From Gimesia aquarii (GTDB taxonomy: Bacteria; Planctomycetota; Planctomycetia; Planctomycetales; Planctomycetaceae), in contig NZ_CP037920.1 in the NCBI RefSeq assembly GCF_007748195.1, forward strand, positions 5,671,800 to 5,735,799: 64,000 nucleotides of DNA. The letters run 5' to 3'. A model generated the notes under the pieces. The model saw only the letters and a program-made list of their open reading frames with translations, had not been told where the DNA came from and searched no databases. This document shows positions 27,407 through 36,868 of the stretch, one piece after another. The first letter of the stretch is position 1, and every line of letters begins with the position of its first letter. The translations under genes were made by a program, and so were the position numbers.

Positions 27407-29815
27407 TTAACCAACCTTACTGATCCGCACAGCACATTTTTTGTAATCGGGTTGTTTACTGATCGGACAATGTGCTTCCAAAGTAAGCTGATTGATGAGC
27501 CGTTTTTCATCAAAGAAGGGAACGAATAAATGACCCGCGGGACAGCTTCCCCGCCCATCGATCCAGGCATTCAACTCCAACACTCCTCGACGCGTTTCAA
27601 GCTTGACCCGATCTCCCGTGCGAATTCCCAGCTTTTGAGCATCGTCTTTATTGATTTCCACATAGGCACTCGGCATCGCCTTGCGAAGCGGTGGCACTCG
27701 CATCGTCATGGTCCCCGTATGCCAGTGTTCTAAAACCCGGCCTGTATCCAACCAGAAGGGATATTCGTCGTCGGGTACTTCTGGTGGAGGAACATAGGGA
27801 CGGAAAAAGATCATTGCCCTGTCGTCTCCCGTAGTCGAATGATAGAACTGGAACTTTTTCCCCTGTTCCACAAACGGATCGGATCCTTCCACAAACCGGT
27901 AAGCGGTATCCTTCCAGACTCCGTGTTTGTCCTGTGTCACCGGCCAGCGCATGCCGCGTGCCTTGACGAGTTCCTGATACGGGGCCACATGTTTGTGCTT
28001 GATTTCAGTGAACTGACGGTATTCTTCAAAGAGAAGTTCATCAACGTTGTAGTCGTAATACTTTTCCCAATCCCAGACAGGAACGGTCTTTCCCTTTTTA
28101 TCTTTAAAGTGAAACAGGAATGAACCATCTTTTTTCTTCATCCCTTCGAAGCCATCCAGGAACAAACGGTGTGCCACTGCCAGTGTCTGCCAGCAGTCAT
28201 CACGGGCCTCACCGGGTGGCTGGACCATCTTGAACCACTGTTGAGTGCGACGTTCCGAATTTCCAAAAACGCCATTTTTTTCAACCCACATCGCTGAAGG
28301 CAGAATCAGATCAGCTAACTTTGTGGTTGCTGTCGGGTAGACATCGGAAACAATGAGGAATTTGTCTTTCTGTTTTTCTTTCTCGTCAAATAGCTTATGC
28401 AAGTTGGGAAGAGTTTGACCTGGATTGGTCACCTGGACCCAAATCGTATCGAGCGAGTCTTTTTCTGCTGATGGCGAACAGAACTTTTCCCACATCTTCA
28501 CCGCATGGTAACCGGGTTTGGGATTGATTCGACCTGGAGGCAGATCCCACAGTTTCTCTGCCTTGGCCGCGTGTTCGGGCTTGGCGACTAGCAAACCTCC
28601 AGGCAAGGCATGTGCCAGCGTCCCCACTTCACGGACTGTTCCGCACGCGGAGGGTTGCCCCGTCAGACTTTGAGGACCATCGCCGGGTTTTCCCCAATGA
28701 CCACTTAATAAATGAACGGCATGCACGAGATTATTAATCGCAGTGCCCTGCGTGTGCTGGTTCATGCCCATACACCACAAACTCGTAATCTTAATATCCG
28801 GATTCCCGAATAATTCTCCCAACCAGACCAGCTCTTCTACAGAGAGACCACTGAGCTTAGAAACTTTCTCCGGAGTATATTCTGCAACGAGGGACTTATA
28901 CTCATCAAATGTGATTGGCACTCCCTTCAGTGAAGCAGGACCTTCAGGACCACGGAAATTACAATATTTCTCGACAAACTCGCGCGAATAGGTTTTGTTT
29001 GCTATTAATTGATTGGCGATGCAATTCGCAATCGCCATGTCTGACTGGGGCTGCATCATCAACACATGGTCGGCCATCTGGCTCGTGCGGGTCCATCTGG
29101 TCGTCATGTCAACCAGAGAAATTTTATCGCCACGTATTTTGCGATCCATATATCTGCTGAAGAGAATCGGATGCATTTCAGAAAGATTGTTGCCCCACAA
29201 TATCACACAATCCGCATGATCTAAATCACTGAAACCATTATAAGGTTCGTCTACTCCATACGTGCCGATGTATCCCGTCACCGCCGATGCCATACAAAGC
29301 CGGGCATTCGGGTCGATCATATTATTGGCAATTCCGGCCTTGATGAATTTGTTCGCGACATAGCCTTCCGGAATGGTCCATTGCCCTGAACCATAGATGG
29401 CAAACTTTTCCGGCGCTTTTCGGATGCGATCAGAAATAAGTTGAATCGCTTTGTTCCAGGAAATCGACTCCAATTTACCATTCACCCGAAGTTGGGGTTG
29501 GGTTAAGCGATCTACTCCATAGAGAATCATGCCGACATGGTAGCCTTTGACACAAAGCAGCCCTTTGTTGACGTCTGCCTTGCGGTCTCCTGTGATCGCG
29601 ACAACTTTGCCATCCTTAACGCCAACTTGCACATGACATCCCGTTCCACAAAACCGACAGGGGGCTTTGTTCCACTCTACATCTTGTAAGACAGGTAGTG
29701 CGTCACCCCCCGGAGGCGTCGAAGACGACTTTGCGACTCCGGTAGCCAGGACTGTTGCTGCCGCCATCGCAGTTGACTTGAGAAAATAACGTCGGTCTGC
29801 CTGCTGATTCTTCAT
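27407..29815 (-). CDS. napA: Periplasmic nitrate reductase catalytic subunit
   Basis: An 802-residue molybdopterin enzyme. The twin-arginine signal is DRRYFLKSTAMAAATVLA. A [4Fe-4S] cluster is bound by C53, C56, C60 and C88 (PCRFCGTGCHVQVG ... GLLCVKG). The Mo-coordinating cysteine is C174 in NARLCMASAVTGY, which marks NapA-type enzymes rather than Asp-ligated NarG. Mo-bis-MGD binding segments follow through to the C-terminal molydop-binding domain. It reduces nitrate to nitrite in the periplasm. AGGAG, overlapping the end of napD, serves as its ribosome-binding site. Confidence 0.93.
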   Translation of the reverse strand: MKNQQADRRYFLKSTAMAAATVLATGVAKSSSTPPGGDALPVLQDVEWNKAPCRFCGTGCHVQVGVKDGKVVAITGDRKADVNKGLLCVKGYHVGMILYGVDRLTQPQLRVNGKLESISWNKAIQLISDRIRKAPEKFAIYGSGQWTIPEGYVANKFIKAGIANNMIDPNARLCMASAVTGYIGTYGVDEPYNGFSDLDHADCVILWGNNLSEMHPILFSRYMDRKIRGDKISLVDMTTRWTRTSQMADHVLMMQPQSDMAIANCIANQLIANKTYSREFVEKYCNFRGPEGPASLKGVPITFDEYKSLVAEYTPEKVSKLSGLSVEELVWLGELFGNPDIKITSLWCMGMNQHTQGTAINNLVHAVHLLSGHWGKPGDGPQSLTGQPSACGTVREVGTLAHALPGGLLVAKPEHAAKAEKLWDLPPGRINPKPGYHAVKMWEKFCSPSAEKDSLDTIWVQVTNPGQTLPNLHKLFDEKEKQKDKFLIVSDVYPTATTKLADLILPSAMWVEKNGVFGNSERRTQQWFKMVQPPGEARDDCWQTLAVAHRLFLDGFEGMKKKDGSFLFHFKDKKGKTVPVWDWEKYYDYNVDELLFEEYRQFTEIKHKHVAPYQELVKARGMRWPVTQDKHGVWKDTAYRFVEGSDPFVEQGKKFQFYHSTTGDDRAMIFFRPYVPPPEVPDDEYPFWLDTGRVLEHWHTGTMTMRVPPLRKAMPSAYVEINKDDAQKLGIRTGDRVKLETRRGVLELNAWIDGRGSCPAGHLFVPFFDEKRLINQLTLEAHCPISKQPDYKKCAVRISKVG

Positions 29816-29822
29816 GAAACAG

Positions 29823-30095
29823 TCACTCCTGAGGTTCCACTTCTTGAGATGTAACGGGATTCAAATCTTCAAAACTGACAAAGGCGACTTCCACTTTGAG
29901 CACACCCGGTAATTGGGCGATTCTCTGAAACCATTCTCGTGAGTCGAATTCATCCTCAGCTTCGAGAACTATCGGGATTTTCGAACCATGCCTGTGCCCG
30001 ACTTCAACGCAAGGAATCTGTGCAAGAGATTCTTCAACGAAGCTGTTTTCAGCGACATCATTAACGAGTGTGATCACCATACTGCTAATATTCAT
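29823..30095 (-). CDS. napD: NapD-type chaperone for NapA
   Basis: A 90-residue cytoplasmic protein matching NapD: it begins MNISSMVITL and shows the ferredoxin-like pattern (EVGHRHGSKIPIVLEAED, PGVLKVEVAFVSFED). NapD binds the Tat signal of NapA before export. An open frame extends 20 codons further, but the family normally begins at this methionine. The shorter form also leaves the inverted repeat at 30156-30189 upstream of the gene. First gene of the leftward nap operon. Confidence 0.85.
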   Translation of the reverse strand: MNISSMVITLVNDVAENSFVEESLAQIPCVEVGHRHGSKIPIVLEAEDEFDSREWFQRIAQLPGVLKVEVAFVSFEDLNPVTSQEVEPQE

Positions 30096-30155
30096 CCTGA
30101 GATACTCTCTTCTGAAAACCCGTTTGTTGCGTAAAGTTATCGACATCTTCTTCAT

Positions 30156-30189
30156 AATTCAAGAAATAAAACTCTTTAATTCTTGAATT
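30156..30189. promoter_or_regulatory. Inverted repeat in the divergent nap promoter region
   Basis: AATTCAAGAA (30156-30165) and TTCTTGAATT (30180-30189) form a perfect 10-base inverted repeat with a 14-base A+T-rich spacer. It lies between the two divergently transcribed halves of the nitrate locus. It could be the operator of the Rrf2 regulator encoded at 33232-33660. This assignment is inferred from position and symmetry only. Confidence 0.5.
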
Positions 30190-30275
30190 AGTTTGATAAT
30201 TCCTATATCCTCAGCCGACACAAGAGTTAAACGGTGGTTTTTGACTGGGTCCAAAGCGAAGAAAAGGAGTTTCAG

Positions 30276-30905
30276 ATGAAAATTTCGGCTGGAAAAATGC
30301 TCTTCTTCGTGGGGCTGATCATCATTTCCGCCATTGCCGCACAAATGTATGCAAGCGTGAAACAAAGGGAACGAATAGTAAGTCCTCCCCAAGCTGAATA
30401 CTCAACTCTGTTTCCTGTGAAGATCAATGCTCCCAAGCCGTTGGCAGAGATTGCGACAGATCAGAAAGATGCGAAGGGGAATGCGATTCTCGTTTCCTGT
30501 CAATCTTGTCACAGCGTGCGCAGTCCGAATCCCCAAAATGGCTCAGCCGGGCCTCTGATTTCTTTTCACCAAGACCTGGATTTTGTGCACGGAAAACTTG
30601 TTTGTATTTCGTGTCATAATCCGGAAGGATACTATGCCGACTTTCGACTGGCCTCCGGAGAGAGCATCAATCCAGAGAACGTGATGACGCTCTGTGCTCA
30701 GTGCCATGGACCACAATTTCGTGATTATCAAAATGGGTCCCATGGCGGAATGACAGGACATTGGGATTTACGAAAAGGGCCGCGGCAACGAAATCATTGC
30801 GTCGACTGTCACGACCCGCACAAGCCTGCCTTCCCTCTGTTTCGCCCTGTTGCTGGACCGAATGATCGTTTTACTCCCCATCAGACAAAGGGAACACATG
30901 AGTGA
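30276..30905 (+). CDS. Membrane-anchored tetraheme cytochrome c
   Basis: A 209-residue protein with one N-terminal helix (about 5-27) and four CxxCH sites: CQSCH, CISCH, CAQCH and CVDCH. ATG at 30276 is preceded by AAAAGGAG at five bases; the open frame extends upstream but without such a site. It is followed by NrfC-like and NrfD-like genes, the order of an NrfBCD-type quinol-oxidising module. It therefore probably carries electrons from the ferredoxin to the NapB-like protein and NapA. It does not look like NapC/NrfH in sequence, although its size and anchor are similar. Confidence 0.75.
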   Translation: MKISAGKMLFFVGLIIISAIAAQMYASVKQRERIVSPPQAEYSTLFPVKINAPKPLAEIATDQKDAKGNAILVSCQSCHSVRSPNPQNGSAGPLISFHQDLDFVHGKLVCISCHNPEGYYADFRLASGESINPENVMTLCAQCHGPQFRDYQNGSHGGMTGHWDLRKGPRQRNHCVDCHDPHKPAFPLFRPVAGPNDRFTPHQTKGTHE

Positions 30906-31836
30906 TTCAAACGCTTCGTTGCCAATTATTGACAATCCCGGAGTGAATCGACGCAGGTTTCTGAAAACCGCAGGGGCTACATTAGGCTTAGCCGCCTGGG
31001 CTGCAGCGATGAAACCGCTTTTGGATCTGACTCCTGAAGTCAATGCCGATGAGTTTTTACAAAAACATTACCGCGAACTGACCCCTGAGCAAAAAGCAGT
31101 CGTATTCAAACGACTCGAAGAAGAGGCAAAAGCAGAATACGACGTGGATGTCACCATCTCTGACCCACCGCCAATGGAAAACGTGCTCTTTGGATATGCC
31201 CTGAATTTGAGTGTTTGTATTGGGTGTAGAAAGTGTGCGGAAGCATGTCATATCGAGAACAATCACGATCGCGCGTCCAATAATTCTTATATCTGCGTCT
31301 TTGAGATGGAAAAGGGAGGCATTGATTTTGAAAAAGGAAATGCCACCTACGACCATCCGGTTCCTGCACCTGGTAAATATTACATGCCGGTGCAGTGCCA
31401 GCAATGTGAAAATGCACCTTGCGTCACCGCTTGTCCGATTGAAGCAACCTGGAAAGAAAAGGATGGAATTGTTGTCGTCGATTACAACTGGTGTATTGGT
31501 TGCCGCTATTGCGAGGCAGCATGTCCCTATCACGCGCGCCGCTTTAATTGGGAAAAGCCAGAAATTCCTGCAGAAGAAGTAAATCCGGACCAGTCCTATC
31601 TTTCGAATCGAATTCGACCGCAGGGTGTGATGGAGAAATGCACATTCTGTCTGCACCGAACACGTGAAGGTCGATTACCCGCCTGTCTGGAGGCGTGCCC
31701 CACAGGCGCCCGCGTGTTCGGAAATCTGCTGGATCCTGACTCTGAAATCCGCTGGGTCATTGAAAATAAACGAACATTTGTGCTCAAAGAAGAGCTGGGT
31801 ACCAAACCCCGTTTTTTCTATTACTTCGATGAATAA
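30898..31836 (+). CDS. nrfC: NrfC-like ferredoxin with four 4Fe-4S clusters
   Basis: A 312-residue protein with a twin-arginine signal (NRRRFLKTAGATLGLAAWAA) and four cysteine clusters: CIGCRKCAEACHIEN, CQQCENAPCVTACP, CIGCRYCEAACPYHARR, and CTFCLHRTREGRLPACLEAC. This is the pattern of the NrfC/DmsB/HybA family, which links an NrfD-type quinol dehydrogenase to periplasmic carriers. ATG 30898 overlaps the end of the cytochrome gene by eight bases and is preceded by AAAGGG. It probably acts in the periplasm after Tat export. Confidence 0.85.
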   Translation: MSDSNASLPIIDNPGVNRRRFLKTAGATLGLAAWAAAMKPLLDLTPEVNADEFLQKHYRELTPEQKAVVFKRLEEEAKAEYDVDVTISDPPPMENVLFGYALNLSVCIGCRKCAEACHIENNHDRASNNSYICVFEMEKGGIDFEKGNATYDHPVPAPGKYYMPVQCQQCENAPCVTACPIEATWKEKDGIVVVDYNWCIGCRYCEAACPYHARRFNWEKPEIPAEEVNPDQSYLSNRIRPQGVMEKCTFCLHRTREGRLPACLEACPTGARVFGNLLDPDSEIRWVIENKRTFVLKEELGTKPRFFYYFDE

Positions 31837-31891
31837 AGCCACTAACAAACAAAGCATGAAAACATCATGAATTTGATCTCGATAAAACAGA

Positions 31892-33232
31892 ATGGGAGTT
31901 CCTACAGTGGTTGAGGCTCAAATTCCATCCCCCCCTGCTCCACAAAAAAACTCAGCCGTATTGAGCTATCTTGGTTTTCTCCGGCGTGCCACCGGAGTTG
32001 CCACTGATGGGGAATGGTACTTTTATGTCTGGATGATTGTCTTATCGGGCATCGCACTAGTTGGAGCAAACGCCTGGGCACAACAGGTTCGCGATGGAAT
32101 GATCGTGACAAACATGTCGGATCATGTGAGTTGGGGACTCTATATCGCAAATTTCACATTTTGTGTCGGCCTTGCAGCAGGAGGCGTCATGATGGTGATT
32201 CCCGCCTACCTCTATGATGATGAAGAGATGCATCAGGTTGTCATCATCGGCGAAGCAGTGGCCATCGCTGCGATTTTAATGAGTACATTGAGTGTGGTGG
32301 TCGATTTAGGGCGTCCCGATCGCTTTTGGCATTTGATACCAGGAATCGGTAAGTTTAACTGGCCTCTTTCGATGCTGACGTGGGATATTATCGTCCTTAA
32401 CGGATACCTGCTGATCAATTTACATATCGTCGGGTATCTCCTCTATATGCGATACCTGGGCCGTAAGCCGAACCCCAAATGGTATATCCCCTTTGTATTC
32501 CTTTCCATATTCTGGGCCATCAGCATCCATACCATTACCGCATTTTTATATTGCGGTTTGGGGGGCCGCCCTTTCTGGAATACGGCGCTACTTGCGCCCC
32601 GTTTTCTGGCCTCTGCCTTTGTCAGCGGACCGGCATTCATTATCTTGTCGATGCGTGTGATGCGTCTGCTGACCGATTTTCATTTTTCGCCCAAACCTGC
32701 CAACACATTGATTCGAATTATCCGTGTGTCGATGTGTGTGAATTTGCTGATGTTATTCAGCGAAGTGTTCACACTCTTTTATACTGGTGGTTCTCATGCT
32801 TCCTCGGCCCAATATCTCTTTTTCGGATCACATGGAGCGAACGGGCTTGTTCCCTGGATGTGGGCCTCCATCGTTTTAAATATCGTTGGTGCCATCCTCT
32901 TTTTCACTCCTGCAGCCCTTCGAAGAGAGAACACCAGAATTGTGGCCTGCCTGTTTTGTATCGTTGGAATCTGGATTGAGAAAGGTATGGGTTTGATTAT
33001 CCCCGGATTTATTCCATCAACGCTTCATGAAGTTGTAGAATATTCTCCCAGTCTCATAGAATGGAAAGTCACCGCCGGAATCTGGGCGTTTGGACTTCTC
33101 ATTCTTACCTTGATTTTAAAGCTGATTGCCTCTGTTTTTTCTTATGACTTATCCAGGAAAATTTCAATGAAGCAAAACGTCGTTCCGGAAGAAACTCCTG
33201 CTACTACATCCATGCCGGTCGAGACAACGTAA
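31892..33232 (+). CDS. nrfD: NrfD/PsrC-family membrane quinol dehydrogenase subunit
   Basis: A 446-residue membrane protein with about ten helices, typical of the larger NrfD/PsrC/ActC proteins that oxidise membrane quinol and pass electrons to an NrfC-like ferredoxin. Characteristic stretches include NMSDHVSWGLYIANFTFCVG and LGRPDRFWHLIPGIG. ATG at 31892 is used; a GTG five codons later (31907) has GGGAG at eight bases and is a real alternative. Its stop overlaps the start of the Rrf2 gene (TAATG). Confidence 0.83.
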   Translation: MGVPTVVEAQIPSPPAPQKNSAVLSYLGFLRRATGVATDGEWYFYVWMIVLSGIALVGANAWAQQVRDGMIVTNMSDHVSWGLYIANFTFCVGLAAGGVMMVIPAYLYDDEEMHQVVIIGEAVAIAAILMSTLSVVVDLGRPDRFWHLIPGIGKFNWPLSMLTWDIIVLNGYLLINLHIVGYLLYMRYLGRKPNPKWYIPFVFLSIFWAISIHTITAFLYCGLGGRPFWNTALLAPRFLASAFVSGPAFIILSMRVMRLLTDFHFSPKPANTLIRIIRVSMCVNLLMLFSEVFTLFYTGGSHASSAQYLFFGSHGANGLVPWMWASIVLNIVGAILFFTPAALRRENTRIVACLFCIVGIWIEKGMGLIIPGFIPSTLHEVVEYSPSLIEWKVTAGIWAFGLLILTLILKLIASVFSYDLSRKISMKQNVVPEETPATTSMPVETT

Positions 33233-33660
33233 TGACACCATACGGAAAAACTGCACAAAACGCGATTGCCGCAATGAGCTTGATGGCAGAGGTCTATCAT
33301 GATGATCCACCTGTCCGCCTGAGTTCCTTGCAGATTGCAGAGGAACGAAAGCTGATGAAACCCGTTGTCGCGAAAGTATTAACCGTACTTTCACAAGCCG
33401 GACTGGTGACGGGATCTCCCGGCCCCAACGGAGGATACCGCTTAACAAAGTCACCCGATTTAATCTCACTCTTCGATATCTGCATTCAATTTGATCGGCT
33501 TGAGGAATCATTGAATTGTCCCTTCGGAAAGGAATGGTGCGGAAACGGACCCCAGTGCCCGCTACATGACGAGCTTAAAGCACTCCGTGAAAACACGAAT
33601 CGATTTCTTCAAGAGAATACGCTCGCCCTCTTCCGGACAAACAAAGAAGAGGTATCGTAA
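33232..33660 (+). CDS. Rrf2-family transcriptional regulator, probable Fe-S sensor
   Basis: A 142-residue protein with the Rrf2 winged-helix domain (SSLQIAEERKLMKPVVAKVL, then the wing GSPGPNGGYRLTK). It also has three cysteines, C96, C103 and C109, placed much as in IscR and NsrR, where they hold a [2Fe-2S] or [4Fe-4S] cluster. Such proteins sense NO, oxygen or Fe-S status. Being the last gene of the nitrate locus and translationally coupled to nrfD, it most likely controls this locus, perhaps responding to nitric oxide (inference). Confidence 0.85.
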   Translation: MTPYGKTAQNAIAAMSLMAEVYHDDPPVRLSSLQIAEERKLMKPVVAKVLTVLSQAGLVTGSPGPNGGYRLTKSPDLISLFDICIQFDRLEESLNCPFGKEWCGNGPQCPLHDELKALRENTNRFLQENTLALFRTNKEEVS

Positions 33661-34003
33661 AAGCCGAAGAATATTGAGCCGCCAACGTTCCAGCTTGAGG
33701 TTTTTACTACCACGAAATTCACGAAAAAGCACGAACAACAGTGACGCTGCCGAGATCACTCATGTCGAGTTTCTAAATCGAATGCTGCTGCTTTTTGAAT
33801 ACTCTTTCATTCTTATATGGAATCAAACGTTGGTCTCTCTTGCCACTTTTTACGTTGTGATCGCTTACAATTTCTCTGCAAAACCAATCTGAAAACAAGA
33901 ACATTATTGACATGGGAATACCACGTGCCATAATGTTTATTTACACTATGTTATTTAATGAAAATCTAATTGCTTGTGTATTTAATACTTCGGAGAGATC
34001 ACA
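33661..34003. other. Gap after the nitrate locus
   Basis: About 340 bases. Around 33705-33740 there is a run of CACGAA-type words (ACCACGAAATTCACGAAAAA), a degenerate version of the same motif, inverted, inside the repeats near 37.06 and 37.62 kb. Otherwise nothing recognisable. Confidence 0.45.
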
Positions 34004-34297
34004 TTGGAAGGCATCGGTACATTTGTAATAACACTAGTTGGTGGTCTTGTCATGTACGCCATCATTAATTGGGTAGTAAAAGAACCAGGTCGTCAGCTTC
34101 AAAGAAAATTCATCAAACTTGGTGACCTTCGCGGAAAGCACAAAGACGAGATAGTTCAAGTGGTGGGGCCACCTCAAAGTATTTCAGCGGTTGATGAATC
34201 GACGATTCTTTTACAATGGACGGCGACAGGTTATCTCATTGCACTGATCTTTGAAGCAGATATTTGTAAAGGCATCAACCAAGAAATTGCCACTTAA
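34004..34297 (+). CDS. Small single-span membrane protein
   Basis: A 97-residue protein with one N-terminal helix (about 4-25) and a soluble part containing VQVVGPPQSISAVDESTILL, faintly like small lipoproteins of the BamE/SmpA fold, where a G-x-P turn precedes a W-containing strand (LQWTATGY). Start is TTG at 34004, with CGGAG nine to ten bases upstream. No family name can be given. It stands alone before the accessory region. Confidence 0.5.
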   Translation: MEGIGTFVITLVGGLVMYAIINWVVKEPGRQLQRKFIKLGDLRGKHKDEIVQVVGPPQSISAVDESTILLQWTATGYLIALIFEADICKGINQEIAT

Positions 34298-34515
34298 AAC
34301 TGATTTGGTGATATTCTTGAGACGATCACTGAGTAGTTCGAAAGCGAGTATTATGCAAACAGTCGGTCTGATGATTAAACCATTGGCATTGCTCTCTAGA
34401 CATCCCTTACTTCGATTCTTCCAGAACTCCCTCACTGCGTCTTAGTTGATGCGGCAAGTGAAATAAATAGCAGGCAGATAAGTAACTTTATTCTTGCTCT
34501 ACAACAGGAGGAACA

Positions 34516-35613
34516 ATGGATCTGACTGACCGTATGAAAGACATTGCTTCAAGAATCCCCAAGCAGATGGATTACACTCAGACTGAAGAAGCAACCAAGA
34601 ATGCATTCATCATGCCCTTCATTAGTGCGCTGGGTTACGATGTGTTTAACCCTCTCGAAGTCATTCCGGAATATACTTCTGATATCGGAACCAAAAAGGG
34701 CGAGAAAGTCGACTACGCGATCAAGAAAGATGATGAGATCATTATCTTAGTCGAGTGTAAATGGTCTGGGGCCGATTTACATAAACAACATGCGTCACAG
34801 CTTTACCGTTATTTTTCCGTCACATCAGCACGGTTTGCCATTCTGACAAATGGAATTGAATACGAGTTTTATTCAGACATTGATGAAACAAACAAAATGG
34901 ACTCCAAGCCATTCTTTGTATTCAATATGCTCCAGTTTGAAGATCATCATATCAACGAACTCAAGAAATTCACGAAGTCAGCTTTTTCTCTGGAAGATAT
35001 CCTCACAACAGCGAGTACACTGAAATACGCCGGTGCAATTAAGAAAATTTTGCAGGAAGAACTCAAAAATCCTTCAGAAGCATTTGTCCGCTTTATCACG
35101 AATCAGGTTTATGATGGTCGTTTGACTCAGCCTGTCATTGAGTAGTTTACAAAGATTGTCAAAGACGCACGTAGTCAATTTATCAATGAGCGCATTAATG
35201 AGCGCCTCAAAACAGCCCTGTCTGCCAATCAGTCTGAAGCCACAACTGAAGAAGCCTCAGAATCAGAAGAAACAGACGAGAGCCCTTCTGAAAGAAATGG
35301 CGTTGAAACTACTCAGGATGAAACAGACGGTTTTAACGTCGTCAAAGCGATTCTCCGTGAAGTGGTTGACGTTTCCCGTGTCACAATACGAGACACCAAA
35401 AGCTATTGCGGCATCCTGCTCGACGACAACAACCGCAAACCGATCTGCCGACTTCGCTTTAATACTTCACAGAAATATCTGGGAGTCTTTTCAAACAAAA
35501 ACGAAGAGCGTGTTGAGCTTGATAGCATTGATGACATTTTTAAATATGCGGATCGCGTCAAGGCTGTGATTTCAGAGTATGAGGGAAATAGTGGCAATGG
35601 GGTTCAAGAGTAG
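34516..35613 (+). pseudogene. HsdR_N-type nuclease gene interrupted by an in-frame amber codon
   Basis: A single reading frame of 365 codons broken only by TAG at 35143-35145. The first 209 residues hold a PD-(D/E)xK nuclease domain of the type I restriction R-subunit N-terminal kind: KVDYAIKKDDEIIILVECKW supplies the D and the ExK. After the TAG the frame continues FTKIVKDARSQFINERINER, through an acidic Glu/Ser/Thr-rich linker, to a C-terminal domain (CGILLDDNNRKPICRLRFNT). Proteins of this layout are usually about 350-370 residues and act alone, not with HsdM/HsdS. A strong AGGAGGAACA site precedes the ATG. A one-base C-to-T change (CAG to TAG) would explain the break; readthrough or a truncated active form cannot be excluded. 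Confidence 0.75.
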
Positions 35614-35828
35614 TTGATTCACCCTCGTATTTAGTATCTTTATTTAATAGGAATCTTAGTATTCAAATACATTCTTTGAATACTAAAAGGTTAGATGAAA
35701 AATAAATGATTTTGCACTGATAATTTTTAAAAGGCACTCTGGCTTAATCACGTAATGCACAATGATCAAAAATTATTAGATTTATAATTTATTACAAATG
35801 GTGGATGGATTGCAAAAGGAAATTTATT

Positions 35829-36830
35829 TTGGGTTGGAAAAGTACACTAAGAAGCATTGAATCTGGAGTTCGGCGTATAGAACGAGAATCGAGAAAACAT
35901 CAACGTGAACTCGAAAAACAACGTCAACAAATAGAAAAGATGCAAGAGTTGGAACGGGCTCAGTATGAGGTTGAGTTATATGAGAACTATGTTGAACTTT
36001 TACTATCTGTTCATAAAGAATGCGGTCCTATTTGGGATTGGGAGAAGCTCCGTTCCGCAGAATCTCCTTTAAAGCCAAAAAGATCGAACGCCAATCAAAA
36101 CGCTGCACAAGCTAAACTTTATAGATTTAAACCTACAGTATTAGACAAAGTATTTAAGCGTAATAAAAAGAAGCGAGCAGCTTTAGAACTAGCCGTCGAA
36201 GTGGCAAAAAAAACGGATGTTCGTGAATATAAAAAAGCACTCAAAGCTTATGAAAATGAGTTTGCAAATTGGAAAGCAATTTGCAAATTAGCGGAAGATG
36301 TTCTCGCTGGAAATACAAAGGCTTATATTGAATCCATTCACAAAACAAATCCATTTAACGATATCACAGAACTTGGATCATCTATTAAGTTTCATGCAAA
36401 GAGTAGTTCCTGTATTGAAGCCATATTATGCGTGAAAAGCGAAGAAATAATACCAACCGAAACTAAGAGCTTACTTAAAAGTGGCAAGGTATCAATAAAA
36501 AAGATGCCCGTAACTAAGTACTATGAATTATATCAAGATTATGTTTGTGGCTGTATTCTGCGAGTAGCAAGAGAACTCTTTGCATTATTACCAGTAGAAT
36601 TCGTAATTGTTACTGCCGTGGCTGATTTACTTAATACTCAGACTGGCCACATGGATGAACAGCCTATAAGTTCTGTCGGGATACCTAGGGTAACTTTCGA
36701 GAAACTTAATTTTGATATGCTCGATCCTTCAGATTCTATGGGCAATTTCCTTCATAAAATGAATTTCCAAAAGACAAAAGGATTCAAAGCAGTAGATAAA
36801 ATATCGCTAACAGAAATTCAAAAATCTTGA
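35829..36830 (+). CDS. Unknown cytoplasmic protein with N-terminal coiled coil
   Basis: A 333-residue protein. Residues about 8-60 are an Arg/Glu/Gln-rich coiled coil (RRIERESRKHQRELEKQRQQ). A further helical region follows, then a mixed C-terminal domain with CGCILRVARELFALLPVEFV. There is no signal peptide or catalytic motif I know. TTG at 35829 is preferred because AAGGA lies eight bases before it; an ATG eight codons upstream (35805) has no good site. It is A+T-rich like other accessory genes and sits 215 bases after the broken nuclease gene. Association with defence is possible from context only. Confidence 0.6.
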   Translation: MGWKSTLRSIESGVRRIERESRKHQRELEKQRQQIEKMQELERAQYEVELYENYVELLLSVHKECGPIWDWEKLRSAESPLKPKRSNANQNAAQAKLYRFKPTVLDKVFKRNKKKRAALELAVEVAKKTDVREYKKALKAYENEFANWKAICKLAEDVLAGNTKAYIESIHKTNPFNDITELGSSIKFHAKSSSCIEAILCVKSEEIIPTETKSLLKSGKVSIKKMPVTKYYELYQDYVCGCILRVARELFALLPVEFVIVTAVADLLNTQTGHMDEQPISSVGIPRVTFEKLNFDMLDPSDSMGNFLHKMNFQKTKGFKAVDKISLTEIQKS

Positions 36831-36868
36831 TTAGAAAATCACAAAGCTTAGTAAAACACTGGAAGTAT

